From the NCBI RefSeq assembly GCF_022410465.1, contig NZ_JAJSON010000016.1:186001-250000 (forward strand): a stretch of DNA of 64,000 bases, given 5' to 3'. Shown here in pieces: positions 61,570 to 64,000 of the stretch. This DNA comes from Christiangramia crocea. GTDB lineage: Bacteria; Bacteroidota; Bacteroidia; Flavobacteriales; Flavobacteriaceae. The position numbers and the translations under genes are program-made. The notes under the pieces are model-generated. The model did no database searches. It was not told where the DNA came from and saw nothing but the letters and a program-made list of their open reading frames with translations. How positions within the stretch are numbered: the stretch's first letter is position 1; each line of letters starts with the position of its first letter.

Positions 61570-61587
61570 AGCTGTACTTAGATTTTA

Positions 61588-61595
61588 CAAAGATA
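61588..61595 (-). promoter_or_regulatory. -7 box of the M23-GH3-DUF6909-rfb operon
   Basis: On the minus strand this reads TATCTTTG, an exact consensus match, 18 bases before the M23 ATG. No consensus -33 TTG is present. Confidence 0.5.
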
Positions 61596-61698
61596 AATTA
61601 AATAAATTCCCTCAGAATAACAGTTTAAAGTTAATGATCAGGTCTTTTCAGGTTGGCAATTTATTGCCTTCTTAACGTATATATTACTTAATTCTTAT

Positions 61699-61706
61699 TA
61701 AGTTTG
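61699..61706 (+). promoter_or_regulatory. -7 box of tatA
   Basis: TAAGTTTG is an exact match to TAnnTTTG, ending 19 bases before the tatA ATG. It lies back to back with the M23 operon promoter, 103 bases away. Confidence 0.45.
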
Positions 61707-61725
61707 TAAAACTAAATTAAAAGAC

Positions 61726-61935
61726 ATGAATACATTTATTTTGCCTTTGGCTATAGGAGCGCCGCAGATTATTTTAATTGTAGTGGTGATATTGTTGCTT
61801 TTTGGGGGACGTAAAATTCCTGAATTGATGAGAGGTCTTGGAAGTGGTATCAAAGAATTCAAAGATGCTTCCAAAGATGATGATAAAGGAGCAACTCCCG
61901 ATGACAGTAATAAAGTTCCCGGAGAGAATAAATAA
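61726..61935 (+). CDS. tatA: Twin-arginine translocase subunit TatA
   Basis: A 69-residue Tat channel protein that exports folded proteins. It has one membrane segment (about 10-27, [17 protein letters not shown]) directly followed by the amphipathic helix [18 protein letters not shown] and a polar tail, the exact TatA/TatE layout. tatB and tatC are not adjacent. It has a promoter and a strong terminator of its own. Confidence 0.95.
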   Translation: MNTFILPLAIGAPQIILIVVVILLLFGGRKIPELMRGLGSGIKEFKDASKDDDKGATPDDSNKVPGENK

Positions 61936-61957
61936 TCTCCTAACTTATATAAAAAAT

Positions 61958-61983
61958 AAAACCCAACTTTCCAGTTGGGTTTT
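61958..61983. terminator. Bidirectional terminator after tatA
   Basis: ACCCAACT-TTCC-AGTTGGGT (61961-61980) extends by three A-T pairs on each side and is followed by T6 on the plus strand and A-rich DNA on the left. It serves tatA and the DUF4837 gene from opposite strands. Confidence 0.9.
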
Positions 61984-61987
61984 TTAG

Positions 61988-62965
61988 TTATTTGATCTTT
62001 GCCGACTGGAGAATCGCATCCAGTTCAAAAATATTATCGCGCTTGCCTCGTGAAGGTGAAAAAACAAAGCCTTCGAGTATCAGAAACCTGTTATTAGCCT
62101 CGTCCTTAATCGCATAATTCACAAAAGGACCGGCCATAAAAGCATTTTGTACTTCCCATGTACCTCTTGTTTCATAAGCAAACTTTCCATCTATTTTGGT
62201 TTCGAATAGATAGGGTGCATAAGCCTTTTCGGTGATCATATAAGAACCTTCAACAGGTCCCGGGATTTGTACCTTCCCTATGGAATCCCTCATTTTAGTA
62301 ATATTTGCAATAACGCTGGAATCATTTTCTATCTTGCTTATTGGCACCTCATAAACAAGGATTTCCATATTCCCTTTTGGGATCTCTTTTCTTATCCAGA
62401 CAAAATCATCTTCTTCCTTGGCGTACCGGTAGGCAGAAGGAAAATTAAGTTTAAGCCCAAATTTCTCCTGAAGAGACTCATCCTTTTTTAGAGACTTCCT
62501 TATTCTACGCTGTTTTTCTTTTAGTTCGGTCTTTTTCAGGATCTTGATAATAGAATCAGATTGATTATTGATCACATCTATAATTTCTTCTGAACCACTA
62601 CCCTGTAACACAATTCCGGTTTGAGGTCTTGCGAATTCATCTGAAATAAGATCCATTCCTTTTTGGCCTTCTTCTATCTTTAAGAAGATGCGGCTATTTC
62701 TCACGAATCCTGTGAATGTTTCCGGCGGAATCTGACTTAAACTAAATAAAGGTTCATCCTGTGGAAGTCCGTCTACCGGGGCGGCCAGGTTATCCCGAAT
62801 AGCTTCTCCTACTTCTCCTTCCCAAAGGTCATTTTCTATTACTACTGTTAACTGGTTAATATTTCCCGAAGAATCGCTTAGAATGCGGTCATTGCGATTG
62901 CGTTTTTCATTATTACAGGAAATCAATACAATAAGGATGGCTAGCAGGCTTAAGCTACGTTTCAT
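61988..62965 (-). CDS. DUF4837 lipoprotein
   Basis: A 325-residue lipoprotein: MKRSLSLLAILIVLISC with lipid Cys17, then NNEKRNR. The body carries the family segments QLTVVIENDLWEGEVGEAIRDNLAAPVDGLPQ and LPQDEPLF. DUF4837 is Bacteroidetes-specific with unknown role. It is next to a LysM lytic transglycosylase on the same strand (22 bases apart), so it may work in peptidoglycan turnover. Confidence 0.88.
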   Translation of the reverse strand: MKRSLSLLAILIVLISCNNEKRNRNDRILSDSSGNINQLTVVIENDLWEGEVGEAIRDNLAAPVDGLPQDEPLFSLSQIPPETFTGFVRNSRIFLKIEEGQKGMDLISDEFARPQTGIVLQGSGSEEIIDVINNQSDSIIKILKKTELKEKQRRIRKSLKKDESLQEKFGLKLNFPSAYRYAKEEDDFVWIRKEIPKGNMEILVYEVPISKIENDSSVIANITKMRDSIGKVQIPGPVEGSYMITEKAYAPYLFETKIDGKFAYETRGTWEVQNAFMAGPFVNYAIKDEANNRFLILEGFVFSPSRGKRDNIFELDAILQSAKIK

Positions 62966-62987
62966 TTTTTCGGTTTTGATTATAATC

Positions 62988-64000
62988 TTAGCCCTTAGAA
63001 ACCTTGAGTTTCATACCAGGTTTAAGACTATTTGTGTTCATATCATTCCAGACCCTCAAATTTTGTACCGTAACACCTGGAAACTTTTTCGAAATACTCC
63101 AAAGGGAATCCCCTTTTCTCACGGTATATACTTTAGGATTTGAGCTTTTGTCTGATTTTGAAGAATTTTCGTTTGATACAACATCTACCGGTTTTCTAGG
63201 ATATATAGTAAGATACTGGCCTATCCTGATATTATTACTTCTAAGGTTATTCCATCGTTTGATACTACTCACGCCTACTCCATATCTTTCTGCAATTTTT
63301 CCAAGAAAATCCCCTTTTCTTACCCTGTACCTAATTCGATCTTCCGTTTCAACATACCGTGGCAGTTTCTCCTTCTCCTCCTTTAGTTCGTTTTCAGCAA
63401 AATTATAAATGGCATTTTCATTATTCACAAACTTCCCAACAGCAACTTTAGGCAGTCTAAGGCTGTACTTCTCATCATCTACAAAAGGAATAATATTTAG
63501 TTTATAACTGGGGTTCAGGAACCGAAGCATTTCATCGTCAACCCCCGTAACTTTTGAAATTTGATCAAAAGTAAGAAGTTGTTTAACCTGAACAGTATCG
63601 GTTTCAAAATAAACAACATCAGGTCTTTTAGGCTGGAATTTGTGTTCGTCAGCATACTCAAACAGATAAAGCGTGGCCAGGAAGGCAGGAACATAACCAG
63701 CAGTTTCACGTGGAAGATATCTTCGTAGATGCCAGTAATCGGTCGCACCGCCACTTCTTCTTATCGCTTTGGAGACATTGCCCGGACCGGAATTATATGA
63801 AGCCAGAACGAGATCCCAGTCGCCAAACACTTTATAAAGACTTGCAAGGTACTGAGCAGCAGCCTCAGTAGATCTGGCCGGATCCATACGTTCATCTACG
63901 TAAGAGCTCACATCCAGCCCATGCATCTTTCCGGTGGTAAACATAAATTGCCATAGACCCGTAGCCCCTACCCTGGACTTTGCCCTTGGATTAAGCGCCG
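62988..64000 (-). CDS. Lytic transglycosylase with LysM repeats (MltD-like), 5' end cut by window edge
   Basis: About 336 visible residues. The edge-most part continues in frame as ALNPRAKSRVGATGLWQFM, so the domain begins outside; the catalytic Glu that precedes ALNP lies just off the window. Then come VLASYNSGPGNVSKAI and the Y-rich segments of the SLT fold, and two LysM motifs: RYRVRKGDFLGKIAERYGVG and YTVRKGDSLWSISKKFPGV. This is the MltD layout: it cuts peptidoglycan glycan strands with anhydro-product formation and binds the wall by LysM. Confidence 0.93.
   Translation of the reverse strand, partial: ALNPRAKSRVGATGLWQFMFTTGKMHGLDVSSYVDERMDPARSTEAAAQYLASLYKVFGDWDLVLASYNSGPGNVSKAIRRSGGATDYWHLRRYLPRETAGYVPAFLATLYLFEYADEHKFQPKRPDVVYFETDTVQVKQLLTFDQISKVTGVDDEMLRFLNPSYKLNIIPFVDDEKYSLRLPKVAVGKFVNNENAIYNFAENELKEEKEKLPRYVETEDRIRYRVRKGDFLGKIAERYGVGVSSIKRWNNLRSNNIRIGQYLTIYPRKPVDVVSNENSSKSDKSSNPKVYTVRKGDSLWSISKKFPGVTVQNLRVWNDMNTNSLKPGMKLKVSKG

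Overview
The window is ordinary chromosomal DNA of a marine-type Flavobacteriaceae bacterium. The closest genus I would guess, from memory and not from a search, is Gramella/Christiangramia. Evidence for the phylum: gliding and type IX secretion genes (gldH, sprE/porW), Bacteroidetes-only DUF families, lipoproteins with short Ser-Cys signal peptides, start sites without Shine-Dalgarno sequences, and many copies of the Bacteroidetes -7 box TAnnTTTG (often TATTTTTG or TACCTTTG). There is no rRNA, tRNA, CRISPR array, transposase or phage gene that I can see. No gene-free stretch exceeds about 220 bases.

Layout. 1-9 kb is a haem island. hemH (cut by the window edge), a ThuA-like gene and an AraC regulator lie on the minus strand. 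Divergent from them is hemA-hemC-hemD-hemE-(unknown)-hemF-hemB on the plus strand, closed by a hairpin terminator. 9-13 kb holds a CNNM/CBS membrane protein, a DNA-alkylation repair protein, a serine hydrolase, a DEDD exonuclease and a small unknown gene. 13-21 kb (minus) holds scoAB (ketone-body CoA transfer), the run ricT-gldH-PBP1A, and the run U32 hydroxylase-ferredoxin-rhodanese hydroxylase, whose outer two members belong to the two known routes to 5-hydroxyuridine-34 in tRNA. 21-29.5 kb holds recA, a small lipoprotein, an ECF sigma factor with a membrane-anchored barrel partner, plsC, trpS, dprA, an HU/SPOR cell-division-type protein and an acyl-CoA thioesterase. 29.6-36.4 kb (minus) runs flippase-dut-sugar nucleotidyltransferase-TPR protein-DUF4292 lipoprotein-EnvC-like protein, plus one lone lipoprotein. 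36.5-45.2 kb (minus) holds sprE-bactofilin-AtpZ-AtpI-like and then atpBEFHAG; the beta and epsilon subunit genes are not here.

45-52.9 kb holds an ABC exporter pair, a PaaE-like reductase, a heptosyltransferase with DUF4254, DUF6427/DUF6341 membrane proteins, and purD. 53-61.6 kb holds a PaaK/CapK-like adenylate-forming enzyme and then one long minus-strand run: M23 peptidase-GH3-DUF6909-rfbC-rfbD-UDP-xylose synthase-GT2. This combines cell-wall and surface-polysaccharide genes with two poorly understood enzymes. The window ends with tatA, a DUF4837 lipoprotein and a LysM lytic transglycosylase cut by the edge.

How they work together: the island at 1-9 kb carries most of haem synthesis from glutamyl-tRNA to coproporphyrinogen oxidation, plus ferrochelatase. 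The rest is mostly envelope building (peptidoglycan synthesis and turnover, LPS/capsule sugars, flippase, gliding machinery), energy (F-type ATPase) and information processing (recA, dprA, trpS, tRNA modification). I see no defence island or mobile system. The best candidates for new biology are single genes or small operons: the trhP-ferredoxin-trhO run, the GH3/DUF6909 operon with a phosphorylase-like domain, the sigma/barrel pair, and the unknown gene inside the haem operon.
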